In this document: piece by piece, positions 36,421 through 44,200 of the stretch
How positions within the stretch are numbered: the first letter of the stretch is position 1
Layout of the letters: each line of letters opens with the position of its first letter
Source of the DNA: Pseudomonas profundi
GTDB lineage: Bacteria > Pseudomonadota > Gammaproteobacteria > Pseudomonadales > Pseudomonadaceae
Reading direction: 5' to 3'
Length of the DNA: 64,000 bases
Assembly: GCF_008638305.1 (NCBI RefSeq)
Contig: NZ_VTPZ01000002.1
Coordinates: 124,001-188,000, forward strand
Notes under the pieces: model-generated
Databases searched by the model: none
The model's input: the letters and a program-made list of their open reading frames with translations, nothing else
Told to the model about the DNA's origin: nothing
Position numbers and translations under genes: made by a program

Positions 36421-37734
36421 GTGAATAAATCACAAATAATGGGGGTGACATTGGCTACTGTCCTGTTGTCTGCGCAAGGTGCTGCTGCGGAGCTGCCCGA
36501 ACCCGAGTCGGTGCGCACTGACCGTTTGCAGTTGATGGTAGGTTTCCCGCCGCCAGCGGAGAAGCAAATCACTCACGCCGGATTTATGCGGCCCTATCCC
36601 AATCCCCGTTGGAGCTTTCACCATGCGCGGGAGCTGTTTCCGTCTCGGCGTGTGGCCCGTGGTAATGAGGGCGTGTTTGTTTTGCCACGCGCTGACGGGT
36701 TGGCGCAGACAATCGCCGAGCTGACCTTTACCGGGCCGGATGGCGAGCCGATGAGCTTTGCCCAGTACCTGGATTCAACCTACGTCGACGGCGTGCTGAT
36801 CATGCAACACGGCAAGGTGCTGTTCGAGCGCTATCAGGCCGGGGTGCCTGAGGATGAGCCACATATTCTCTGGTCGGTGACCAAATCAGTGGTGGGACTG
36901 CTCGCGACGCAGTTGATCGAGGAGGGCGAACTGGATCCCGATGCGCTGGTTGTTCGCTATCTGCCGGAGCTGGAGAACAGCGGTTGGCGAGGGGCGACGG
37001 TGCAGCAGGTGCTGAACATGACCGCGGATATCGATTACAGCGAGGTCTACGCTGATCGTACCTCCGATGTCGCCAAGTATTCACGGGCCGCTGGTATGAG
37101 CGCGGTGCCTCATGACTACACCGGTGCGCGGGATCTGTATAGCTATTTGCCGACCATTGGTCCTGGCGTGGATGATCACGGCAAGGCGTTCCGTTATCGC
37201 ACCACGCATACGGAGACCCTGGGCTGGATCCTTCGGCGAGTCACTGGCCTGTCCACGGCGGCGCTGATCGAGCAGCGTATCTGGAGCAAGCTGGGTGCGG
37301 AGCAAGATGGTTATATGCTGCTGGATTCGAAGGGTACCGAGTGGGCGGGCGCGGGTTTCAACGTGACGCTACGTGATCTGGCCCGCTTTGCTGAGATGGT
37401 GCGCTTGGATGGACAGTTCAACGGCCAGCAGGTGGTGAGTCCCGGGGTGGTTCAGATGATCCGCGAAGGTGGGGACCGGGAAGCATTCAAGGCAGCCGGA
37501 CGGGATTTCCAGCCGGGCTATTCCTATCGCAACCAGTGGTGGATCAGCCATAACGACGACGGCGCGTTCGAGGCGCTGGGTGTGCATGGCCAGATGATTC
37601 ACATTAACCCGGCGGTCGGGATGGTGATGGTGCGGTTGTCTTCGCACCCGGTTGCGACCAGTGCCGAGACGATGCCCGCAACCATTTCGGCAATGGCGGC
37701 GTTGGCGAACCTGTTGCGCGCAAACGCGGACTGA
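36421..37734 (+). CDS. Exported serine hydrolase, beta-lactamase / NylB-like family
   Basis: 437-residue protein with a Sec signal peptide (MNKSQIMGVTLATVLLSAQG, cleavage near AAA-E) and a class C beta-lactamase fold. The nucleophile motif is S152-V-T-K155. A YRTTHTETLGWIL segment and late GVHGQMIHINP occupy the places of the second and third motifs. This pattern resembles 6-aminohexanoate-dimer hydrolase and EstB-like carboxylesterases more than true beta-lactamases; the substrate cannot be read from sequence. Starts at GTG 36421. It separates two prepilin clusters. Confidence 0.82.
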   Translation: MNKSQIMGVTLATVLLSAQGAAAELPEPESVRTDRLQLMVGFPPPAEKQITHAGFMRPYPNPRWSFHHARELFPSRRVARGNEGVFVLPRADGLAQTIAELTFTGPDGEPMSFAQYLDSTYVDGVLIMQHGKVLFERYQAGVPEDEPHILWSVTKSVVGLLATQLIEEGELDPDALVVRYLPELENSGWRGATVQQVLNMTADIDYSEVYADRTSDVAKYSRAAGMSAVPHDYTGARDLYSYLPTIGPGVDDHGKAFRYRTTHTETLGWILRRVTGLSTAALIEQRIWSKLGAEQDGYMLLDSKGTEWAGAGFNVTLRDLARFAEMVRLDGQFNGQQVVSPGVVQMIREGGDREAFKAAGRDFQPGYSYRNQWWISHNDDGAFEALGVHGQMIHINPAVGMVMVRLSSHPVATSAETMPATISAMAALANLLRANAD

Positions 37735-37752
37735 TAGCGCTCGTGCAGTAGA

Positions 37753-37779
37753 AGCTCGGAGGGTAAAGCCCTTCGAGCT
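37753..37779 (+). terminator. Hairpin after the serine hydrolase gene
   Basis: AGCTCGGAGGG and CCCTTCGAGCT form an 11-bp stem with one G-T pair, 19 nt after the stop. No long T-run follows, so termination strength is uncertain. Confidence 0.5.
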
Positions 37780-37811
37780 AGCGCTTTGAATACCCCTCAT
37801 CGTACTGTTCT

Positions 37812-37849
37812 GACCAGCTGCACCCTATGTTCTGACCGTGCAGCTGGTC
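37812..37849. repeat. Perfect 12-bp inverted repeat with internal direct repeat
   Basis: GACCAGCTGCAC (37812-37823) is exactly complementary to GTGCAGCTGGTC (37838-37849) across a 14-nt spacer. TGTTCTGACC occurs at 37806 and again at 37828, so the left arm is partly duplicated. It lies in the 342-bp gap before the second prepilin cassette; the remainder of that gap holds no supported feature. An operator or recombination remnant are possibilities. Confidence 0.6.
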
Positions 37850-38076
37850 CCGCATGCCCGTCCCGCTGGCACATTCAATCAAGGCTAAAGGCTGCCGTCG
37901 TTACCAGCGCTGGTTTGTACAGCAATGCCTTGCGACCCTTTGCCCCCTTCTGTTGTCAGAATCCCTAACAACGCTCTAGAACGGTCCAGGTTGATCAGGG
38001 GTGGCTGCGGGTTTATTTCTGTGGCAGCACATCCCGATTGTTGATCGTGTTTCCTTTACCCAATCGGAGCTTATCC

Positions 38077-38520
38077 ATGCAGTCGACGCTGCTACGCAAG
38101 CACAAGCCAGGCACTCGCCTTAACAAAGCCCGCGCTTTCACCTTGATGGAGCTGCTGATTGTCATCGTGATTGTCGGCATTCTTGCGTCCATCGCGCTAC
38201 CGTCATATCAGGCCTATATCAAGAAGAGCCGGGCCAAAACCGCGGCGGCTGATCTCGTCTCACTGGCCGCGGTAGTGGAGGGGCGGTTCCAACGCTCGCT
38301 GGCGTACCCGACGTCTGATATCAACGGCACCGCAGCGCTGAAATCAGCGTTCGGCCAGTGGAGCCCCGCCCAGGCTGAGCATTTTTCCCACGCCTTCATC
38401 GCGGGCTCACCCTATCGGTTGACCGCGACAGGTAGCGGCCCGATGCAGGGCTGTACGCTGAGTCTGGATGCTGAGAACCAGCGTACGGCATCACCCGAGT
38501 GCGGATTCACCTCGTGGTAG
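38077..38520 (+). CDS. PilE-like prepilin of the second cassette
   Basis: 147-residue precursor. The leader MQSTLLRKHKPGTRLNKARA is longer than usual and ends in Ala instead of Gly. The core FTLMELLIVIVIVGILASIA has Glu at +5, followed by PSYQAYIKKSRAKTAAADLV. The C-terminus carries a Cys pair (GCTLSLDAENQRTASPEC), as in type IVa disulfide loops. Start 38077 has GGAG 7 nt upstream; the frame is open to 38038. It is the first gene of five consecutive prepilin-like genes and overlaps the next by 7 nt. Confidence 0.88.
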   Translation: MQSTLLRKHKPGTRLNKARAFTLMELLIVIVIVGILASIALPSYQAYIKKSRAKTAAADLVSLAAVVEGRFQRSLAYPTSDINGTAALKSAFGQWSPAQAEHFSHAFIAGSPYRLTATGSGPMQGCTLSLDAENQRTASPECGFTSW

Positions 38521-38963
38521 TTCGGGGTCGCAATCTGCAGGCGGGCTTCACCTTGATCGAGCTGGCGGTGGTGCTCCTGATCATCGGGTTACTGGCGTTG
38601 GCCGCTTCGCCCCTCACGTCCTCCTGGACGACCAATTCGGATCTGCACACCGCGGCGGGTCAGCTGAATCAGGCTTACAACCATGCGAAAGCGGCGGCTC
38701 TGCGTAACGCTTCGGGTGCTGTGGGCGATGAGCCAGCGGCACGTATCGCCTTTGATCCTGCGGTCAGGGAATTGAAGGTGTGTAAAACCCCGACCGGTGC
38801 CTGCAGCAACGTACTGTGGCGAGCCACTTTACCCTCCGGCGTGAAGCTGAGCCTGACGGGGGTGAGTCTTCCTGTTGAGCTGAACAATCGCGGGCAGCCC
38901 GTTACGCCGTTCACGGCAAGTCTGTCCAAGGGAGGTGAGACTGATGTTCACACATTCAATTGA
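38514..38963 (+). CDS. FimT/GspH-like prepilin of the second cassette
   Basis: 149-residue precursor starting at GTG 38514 inside the previous stop region (GTG at 38499 would add five residues). The leader VVVRGRNLQAG is cleaved before FTLIELAVVLLIIGLLALA with Glu at +5. The mature part follows the GspH pattern LNQAYNHAKAAALRNASG with a single CKTPTGAC loop. It overlaps the next gene by 20 nt. Third GspH/FimT-like protein in the window. Confidence 0.85.
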   Translation: MVVRGRNLQAGFTLIELAVVLLIIGLLALAASPLTSSWTTNSDLHTAAGQLNQAYNHAKAAALRNASGAVGDEPAARIAFDPAVRELKVCKTPTGACSNVLWRATLPSGVKLSLTGVSLPVELNNRGQPVTPFTASLSKGGETDVHTFN

Positions 38964-39342
38964 TTCGACGTCGCGGTCCCCCCAGCGAAATCAGCAGGGC
39001 GTCTCGCTTATCGAGGCGCTGATCAGCGTGTTGTTGGTGGCAATCACCGGTCTGGGTCTGGCGTTCATCACTGCTCAGGGGCTTTCTACACAACGCTATG
39101 CGACTACGCAAAATCAGGTGCTTTTGGGCCTGCGCGAAGCGTTGCTTGCAGAGCCCGACGTCACATCAATAGACGTGGCCGGGAGCGCCGTCGGCTTCAG
39201 TCGTGAACTCGAGACACTACAGCTGCAAGTGCGCATCGGGAATGTCGAGAAGACTGTCTCTGTCGAAACCGATACGCTGGTTGTGACGGACGACCCCGGC
39301 GGTCTGATTGGCGGTGACGGCGCTTTCCGGCTTGGGTACTAG
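38944..39342 (+). CDS. PilV-like prepilin of the second cassette
   Basis: 132-residue precursor with a 19-residue leader ending RNQQG, before VSLIEALISVLLVAITGLGL with Glu at +5. It resembles PilV/GspI-type minor pilins but is short and lacks cysteines. GGAGG lies 8 nt before ATG 38944. It overlaps the previous gene by 20 nt and ends 4 nt before the next start. Family assignment rests on the leader and order. Confidence 0.83.
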   Translation: MFTHSIDSTSRSPQRNQQGVSLIEALISVLLVAITGLGLAFITAQGLSTQRYATTQNQVLLGLREALLAEPDVTSIDVAGSAVGFSRELETLQLQVRIGNVEKTVSVETDTLVVTDDPGGLIGGDGAFRLGY

Positions 39343-39346
39343 ACTC

Positions 39347-40012
39347 ATGATTGTCGGGACGCAAAGCCAGCAGCGGGGTGTATCCCTGATCAGCCTGATG
39401 ATCGGGCTGCTGATCTCGCTTATTGCCGTGGTGGGCATGATGGCGCTGTACCGTACGGTCGTACACACCACGGCAGAGTCGGGCAGTTATGCACGCCTGA
39501 CCGGCGATCGCTCGGCGGCTGTGCTGACGGCGCATGTGCATTTGCAGGAAGCTGGATTCGGCATCGATGAGGCACGCTTGGGAGCTGATCTCGCGTTCTG
39601 TTCCGGCAACCTGGCGCAGGGGTTGTTGACCATTGGTACCTGCTCCACCAGTCGCCGTGGCACGTTGTTGTTATGGCGCACGCAATCTACCGGGGAGCGC
39701 TGCGCCGGGCTGTATATGGCGCCCACCGGTGATTTGCAATACTTGAAACCCCAGCCGTGCGCAGGCGCAGCGCTGGGAGGCGCCTGGCAGCAGCAGGACC
39801 GCGTCAGGCTCTATACCAAAAGCCTGGACGGTGCGGTTTTTGATTCAATGGAGTTGCGCGAGGAGAGCTGCCAGGCGCTGGGTGTGGCCGGCGCGGGTGC
39901 CCTCAAGGTGAACCTTGTCGCCCATCATCCGGTGGCAGAACAGTACGATGCCGCCGGCCCCGACACCTTTGTGCTGATCAACAGCAGTACCTGTCTGATT
40001 AACTTCCAGTGA
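39347..40012 (+). CDS. PilW-like prepilin lacking Glu at +5
   Basis: 221-residue precursor with leader MIVGTQSQQRG cleaved before VSLISLMIGLLISLIAVVGM. Position +5 is Ser, where nearly all prepilins except the PilX/GspK class have Glu. The mature part follows the PilW outline (LTAHVHLQEAGFGIDEARL) with a large beta domain and six cysteines. It lies between the PilV-like gene and the large PilX-like gene. The family is inferred from order and the LQEAGFGI segment. Confidence 0.82.
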   Translation: MIVGTQSQQRGVSLISLMIGLLISLIAVVGMMALYRTVVHTTAESGSYARLTGDRSAAVLTAHVHLQEAGFGIDEARLGADLAFCSGNLAQGLLTIGTCSTSRRGTLLLWRTQSTGERCAGLYMAPTGDLQYLKPQPCAGAALGGAWQQQDRVRLYTKSLDGAVFDSMELREESCQALGVAGAGALKVNLVAHHPVAEQYDAAGPDTFVLINSSTCLINFQ

Positions 40013-40019
40013 GGCCAGG

Positions 40020-42161
40020 ATGACTCTTCCATTTGCGGCCAGAAAGCAGCACGGCATCGCCACCATACTCACCGTGGTATTGCTCGGCCTGTCGCTGGCG
40101 TCCGCTACTCTGGTGGGCGTTTCACATTTGCGCTCCAGTCAGGAGCTCAGTACCAGCCTACATGCGCAAACCATGGCACAGAAACGAGCGTGGTTGGCCG
40201 CCGATGCGTTTGGCGATTTTCTGAAACAAGTGATACAGGATCAAGCTGATTGGCAGACCTTCGACGAGGCGGCTCGAACGCAGCCCGCCTCCTTGCAGAT
40301 GGGCGGATTGGACGGAGTGGCGCTGCGCCTCGCCAGCTACGACGACACTCTGCCTTCTGCCCGCACGCTGGCGCTTCACATAACCGCCACCGCTGCACAG
40401 GGTTCCCGCGCCGCCGCATCTACCACTCTGGAAGCGGTGTATCAAATCACACCGCCAGGGGTGACCGAGGGGGAGGGCCCGCAACCGGACCGTCGCGTCA
40501 TCCAATTCCGGGACGGTCTGAACATCAGTGGCGATCTGCGCGTGCTGACGCTGCCCGGTGAGAGTTACCAGATCACTGTGGATGGCGACGTGAATCTGGG
40601 AGGGTTATCAGCCGGCGGGATCGATGTGATTCGTTCCACCAGGTCGATCCGCTTTGTTGGGGGCTCTTCCACTGACTTCAGGGAGATGCACGCCAACTGT
40701 GACGTGCAGCTGAGTAACGGCGCGTTCAGCGTGGAGACCGTCAAGGCGACACGTAATGCCTGCCTGGCTAACACCATCAACAGTCAATCGATCGTTGCAA
40801 ATGGCTCGGTTGAGGTGACTGGCGGTGTGCATGGCGATATTCGTGCATTGGCCAACAAGCCGGCGGGGGGGGCGCAGTGCGCAGCCGGAGCTGCGCAGCT
40901 TTGCGCAATCACGCCGACCTTTGGTGTGCGCACCAGACCGTCACCACGCATCGCGAATATCTATTCCAGAAACCACGTTGAGTTCCACAGCAGTGTCAAC
41001 GTGGGGCGGGTCCAGGCGGAAGGTGACCTGATGATAGAGGGGTGCTCGCCAGATTGGACCACGGCTACCTACGGCGGCAGTTTTGCGAATAATCCTGCCT
41101 GCAGCCGCTCGGCTACCAGAATCACTCAGCCTATGTTGCTGGATCCGGTGCCCGCTGTGGAGGTCGGGCCGGAGGTCTTCGACGCCAATGCGCTGCGTGA
41201 TAACGCCAACTACATCTATTCGACAACAGATGCGGGAGTGCGAGTCAAGATCCAGAACGTCGACGGGATTCGGGACTCGGCGGACGAGCTCAACCCGTTG
41301 GACGTACGCCAAAACGGTTACTACTTTCGTGCCGCCAATATCATCGACCCCACTAACCCGGGCTGGACCAGCCGCACCGTGGCCAGTTACGCCTGTATCA
41401 ACAACAACGCGCCGTCGCGCCGCGATGAAACGGACGGACATTGTCTGGCGCAGTTAGGGCGCTCGCATAATCTCACCACCCCTTTACCCCAGCTCAGCAG
41501 CAACAATGTCTGGCGTTTCAACGGTGACAGTCACGCCCCGGGCATTGTTCTGGTCGAGGGCGATATGGAGATCGGCAGCGGTACTTACACCAATACGTTC
41601 ATCGCGACGGGCAATCTCCATGTGACCACTGCAGGCGGGGCGGTATTTGCGCTGAATTATGCTGGTCGCGACGGCGTCACTGTAGAAGGCCATACGGCCA
41701 TGGGCGTATGCAACAATTCCATCTATCCATTCCGGCCGACGGAGTTCTGCAAGGATGGCGGCTATGACCATCGCGCTTATGGCGCGATCGGTAACTATGC
41801 TCTGCTCGCAGGGAGTTGCCCGCCAGGCAGCCCGGACGGTTGTGCCAGCAATCTTTATTCGGGTGGAGATATTCGGGTCGAGAAAGCCGTATTCGGCGCT
41901 ACGAAAGCGGGCAATCTGTTCAGCAGTTCCGGTAGCGCCAGGCTTTACGGGTACGTCTCGTCGCTGGCCCAGCGCAATAACGGTACGACTATCAACATGA
42001 TGGGGGCCAGCACGACCATTAATCTGCAGGTCCCGGTCGAACTGCAGGAACGATATGATCCCGCCGGCGGTGTTGTGGTCAACGAAGGTGGCGGCACGAG
42101 CGGAACGCCCGGCGAAGCGACACCGGGCGCTGTCGAGTTGCGTTGGGGGCGCTACCTGTAG
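40020..42161 (+). CDS. Very large PilX-like pseudopilin with repetitive beta-rich exported part
   Basis: 713 residues, about four times the length of the PilX at 31932. The N-terminus is prepilin-like: leader MTLPFAARKQHG, then IATILTVVLLGLSLASATLV with no Glu at +5, as in PilX/GspK. A helical stretch (LHAQTMAQKRAWLAADAFGD) follows. From about residue 165 the sequence is Gly, Val and Asn-rich with repeating short beta strands (VDGDVNLGG, VEGDMEIGSGTY, SGGDIRVEKAVFGA). It resembles a beta-helix or bactofilin-like fold. Twelve cysteines suggest disulfides. The C-tail is Gly/Thr/Pro-rich. GAGG precedes the ATG, 7 nt after the PilW-like gene. It could be a tip adhesin replacing PilY1; that is inference. 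Confidence 0.8.
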   Translation: MTLPFAARKQHGIATILTVVLLGLSLASATLVGVSHLRSSQELSTSLHAQTMAQKRAWLAADAFGDFLKQVIQDQADWQTFDEAARTQPASLQMGGLDGVALRLASYDDTLPSARTLALHITATAAQGSRAAASTTLEAVYQITPPGVTEGEGPQPDRRVIQFRDGLNISGDLRVLTLPGESYQITVDGDVNLGGLSAGGIDVIRSTRSIRFVGGSSTDFREMHANCDVQLSNGAFSVETVKATRNACLANTINSQSIVANGSVEVTGGVHGDIRALANKPAGGAQCAAGAAQLCAITPTFGVRTRPSPRIANIYSRNHVEFHSSVNVGRVQAEGDLMIEGCSPDWTTATYGGSFANNPACSRSATRITQPMLLDPVPAVEVGPEVFDANALRDNANYIYSTTDAGVRVKIQNVDGIRDSADELNPLDVRQNGYYFRAANIIDPTNPGWTSRTVASYACINNNAPSRRDETDGHCLAQLGRSHNLTTPLPQLSSNNVWRFNGDSHAPGIVLVEGDMEIGSGTYTNTFIATGNLHVTTAGGAVFALNYAGRDGVTVEGHTAMGVCNNSIYPFRPTEFCKDGGYDHRAYGAIGNYALLAGSCPPGSPDGCASNLYSGGDIRVEKAVFGATKAGNLFSSSGSARLYGYVSSLAQRNNGTTINMMGASTTINLQVPVELQERYDPAGGVVVNEGGGTSGTPGEATPGAVELRWGRYL

Positions 42162-42225
42162 TTTTGTTGGATTGGGGCGGGTGAGATCAACGGCGCTTGC
42201 TGCCCATTGACCTCACCCTGACCGG

Positions 42226-43518
42226 TTATTGTGCCGCTACGCGCCAGACCGTATTCGACAGGTCGTCCGCAACAATCAGCGCGCCGCGTGGATCTACGGT
42301 CACCCCAACAGGCCGGCCACGTGTGGTGCCGTCCTCATCGCGAAAACCCGTGACAAAGTCGACCGGTTCGCCGGATGGACGACCATCACTGAAGGGCACA
42401 AAGATGACCTTGTAGCCAACGGGGTCCTCGCGATTCCAGCTGCCATGCTCGCCAATGAAAGCACCTTCAGAAAACTCCGCGCCCATTACCTCTGACGAGA
42501 AATCCAGGCCGAGTGCGGCCACATGTGAGCCCAGGCTGTAATCGGGGGTAATGGTTTCGGCCACCTTGTCGGGGTCCTGCGGGCGTACCCGCGGATCGAC
42601 ATTCTGGCCCCAATAGCTATACGGCCAACCGTAGAAACCACCCTCCTGCACAGAGGTAAGGTAGTCCGGCACGAGATCAGGTCCGAGTTCATCTCGCTCG
42701 TTTACCGCTGCCCAGAGTTGATCGGTTCCGGGCTTGATAGCGAGCGCGGTGGGGTTGCGCAGACCTGTGGCGTAGGGCTTGTAAGCGCCAGTCTCGGTGT
42801 TGATTTGCCAGACCATCGCCCTATCTACCTCAGCCTCCATGCCGCGTTCGGTGATATTGCTGTTGGAGCCTATGCCGACGTACAAAAAGCGTCCGTCGGG
42901 GCTGATAGTCATTGCCTTGGTCCAGTGATGATTGATCTCGGAAGGAAGGTCGACGATCTTTTCCGGCGGGCCACTGGCCTGGGTCTGGCCTTCCTCATAA
43001 TCGAAGCGCACCAGGGCGTCCTGGTTGGCGACATACAGGTTGCCATCGTAGAACGCGAGCCCATAAGGCGCATTGAGATTGTCCGCAAAGACGCCCTGTT
43101 CTTCGTACGTGCCGTCGCCATTGCTATCGCGCAGCAATGTCAGCCGGTTTCCGCTTTCAACAGAGGTGTTGCCCTTGGCCTTTATATACCCGGCGATCAC
43201 GTCTTTTGGCTTGAGTTTTGGAGCGTTCCCTCCGCGGCCTTCGGCCACCAGAATATCGCCGTTGGGCAGCACCAGTGTCTGGCGAGGAATCTGCAGCTCT
43301 GTGGCAATGGCCGTTACGGTGAATCCATCCGGGACGATTGGCCGTTTATCGCCCCATTGTTCCGGTTCGGCAATTTCCATACTCGGCAACAGGCCGCGCT
43401 GGGGTTCGGGTAATTCGGGGTCGGGACCATGTAGATTTGCCGATTCCTGTTGTTCCCCACCACAGGCGCCCAGCATCAACGTCAGTAAGCTCAACGATAG
43501 CGTTTTCGAATATTTCAT
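42226..43518 (-). CDS. Lipoprotein PQQ-type sugar (sorbosone) dehydrogenase family protein
   Basis: 430-residue exported lipoprotein: signal MKYSKTLSLSLLTLMLGA with an LGAC lipobox, then a six-bladed beta-propeller of the glucose/L-sorbosone dehydrogenase family (COG2133-like). Visible family segments are LPNGDILVAEGRG, ANQDALVRFDY, TISPDGRFLYVGIGSNSN, GLRNPTALAIKP and GEHGSWNRE. PQQ or calcium binding is known for some relatives but not shown here. GGGAG lies 8 nt before ATG 43518. The start overlaps the DUF2231 stop by 4 nt, so both are co-transcribed. Confidence 0.87.
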   Translation of the reverse strand: MKYSKTLSLSLLTLMLGACGGEQQESANLHGPDPELPEPQRGLLPSMEIAEPEQWGDKRPIVPDGFTVTAIATELQIPRQTLVLPNGDILVAEGRGGNAPKLKPKDVIAGYIKAKGNTSVESGNRLTLLRDSNGDGTYEEQGVFADNLNAPYGLAFYDGNLYVANQDALVRFDYEEGQTQASGPPEKIVDLPSEINHHWTKAMTISPDGRFLYVGIGSNSNITERGMEAEVDRAMVWQINTETGAYKPYATGLRNPTALAIKPGTDQLWAAVNERDELGPDLVPDYLTSVQEGGFYGWPYSYWGQNVDPRVRPQDPDKVAETITPDYSLGSHVAALGLDFSSEVMGAEFSEGAFIGEHGSWNREDPVGYKVIFVPFSDGRPSGEPVDFVTGFRDEDGTTRGRPVGVTVDPRGALIVADDLSNTVWRVAAQ

Positions 43519-43946
43519 TCTGCTGCTCCCGAGCGAAGGTTCGTAAGGCCAACCCAGGTGGCGGCACAGGCGAGCAAGGTGACGATAACTGAAAGCACAA
43601 GGCCGGTGGGCATGATCGCCCAGGCGTCCTTGGCGTGCTGAAGCGCGTTGATGAAACCCAGGATCCAGGTCGCAATCAGGAGAATGAGATACAGAACGTA
43701 TTTCCCACGTTGGGCGCCGGCGCGAAATACGCCAATGATCGCGCATAGTATCGCCAGACCGTTGAATACCAGGCCGCCAGCGAGCAGCCAGGAGGCGAAA
43801 TTGCTCCATTGAATCTGGAAGGTATTGAAATAGGCGATATCACTCAGCAGCGCGCCAAGAAAAAGCGGAATGGTGCTGGCGAGTAGGGTGGCGTGTAATG
43901 GGTGTATCGTTTGGTGCTGATAATGTCGGTCGACAGTCGCGGTCAC
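43515..43946 (-). CDS. DUF2231 family membrane protein
   Basis: 143-residue inner-membrane protein with four predicted membrane segments and an N-terminal HPLHATLLASTIPLFLGA pattern typical of DUF2231. Start GTG 43946 has GAGGA 8 nt upstream; the frame is open to 44009 without family similarity. It precedes and overlaps the sugar-dehydrogenase gene by 4 nt. Such membrane proteins often accompany periplasmic redox enzymes and may carry electrons; that is inference. Confidence 0.85.
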   Translation of the reverse strand: MTATVDRHYQHQTIHPLHATLLASTIPLFLGALLSDIAYFNTFQIQWSNFASWLLAGGLVFNGLAILCAIIGVFRAGAQRGKYVLYLILLIATWILGFINALQHAKDAWAIMPTGLVLSVIVTLLACAATWVGLTNLRSGAAE

Positions 43947-44143
43947 GGCGGATTCCTCATTGCTGATCCAGTGATGCCCTGGAGCGGGACGCGCTCTAAA
44001 GCATTGCAAAGTTGTGCGTGCAAGGGCGTCGTACTGCCGGAGTATAGTTCACCGCGACCCGCTGGCCAGGCGGGTTTCCATTAATGCAGCGGATTCCGCG
44101 TGAAGATGTAAAACGAATGAACTGATGCCGCTTTCCGGATCGT

Positions 44144-44164
44144 TAAGCGCTAAGCGCTAAGCGC
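44144..44164. repeat. Three tandem copies of TAAGCGC
   Basis: Exact triple repeat of the 7-mer TAAGCGC, creating overlapping AGCGCT palindromes. It lies between the small secreted protein gene (3' end 44201) and the upstream end of the DUF2231 gene. No other feature is clear in 43947-44200. Confidence 0.6.
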
Positions 44165-44200
44165 TCGCTGACTTGATACGCCCGTCTGGCCCTGTTTCGG

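Noticed and set aside
36237..36428. 63-residue open frame before the serine hydrolase
   Set aside because: No ribosome site, no similarity and a random-looking composition.
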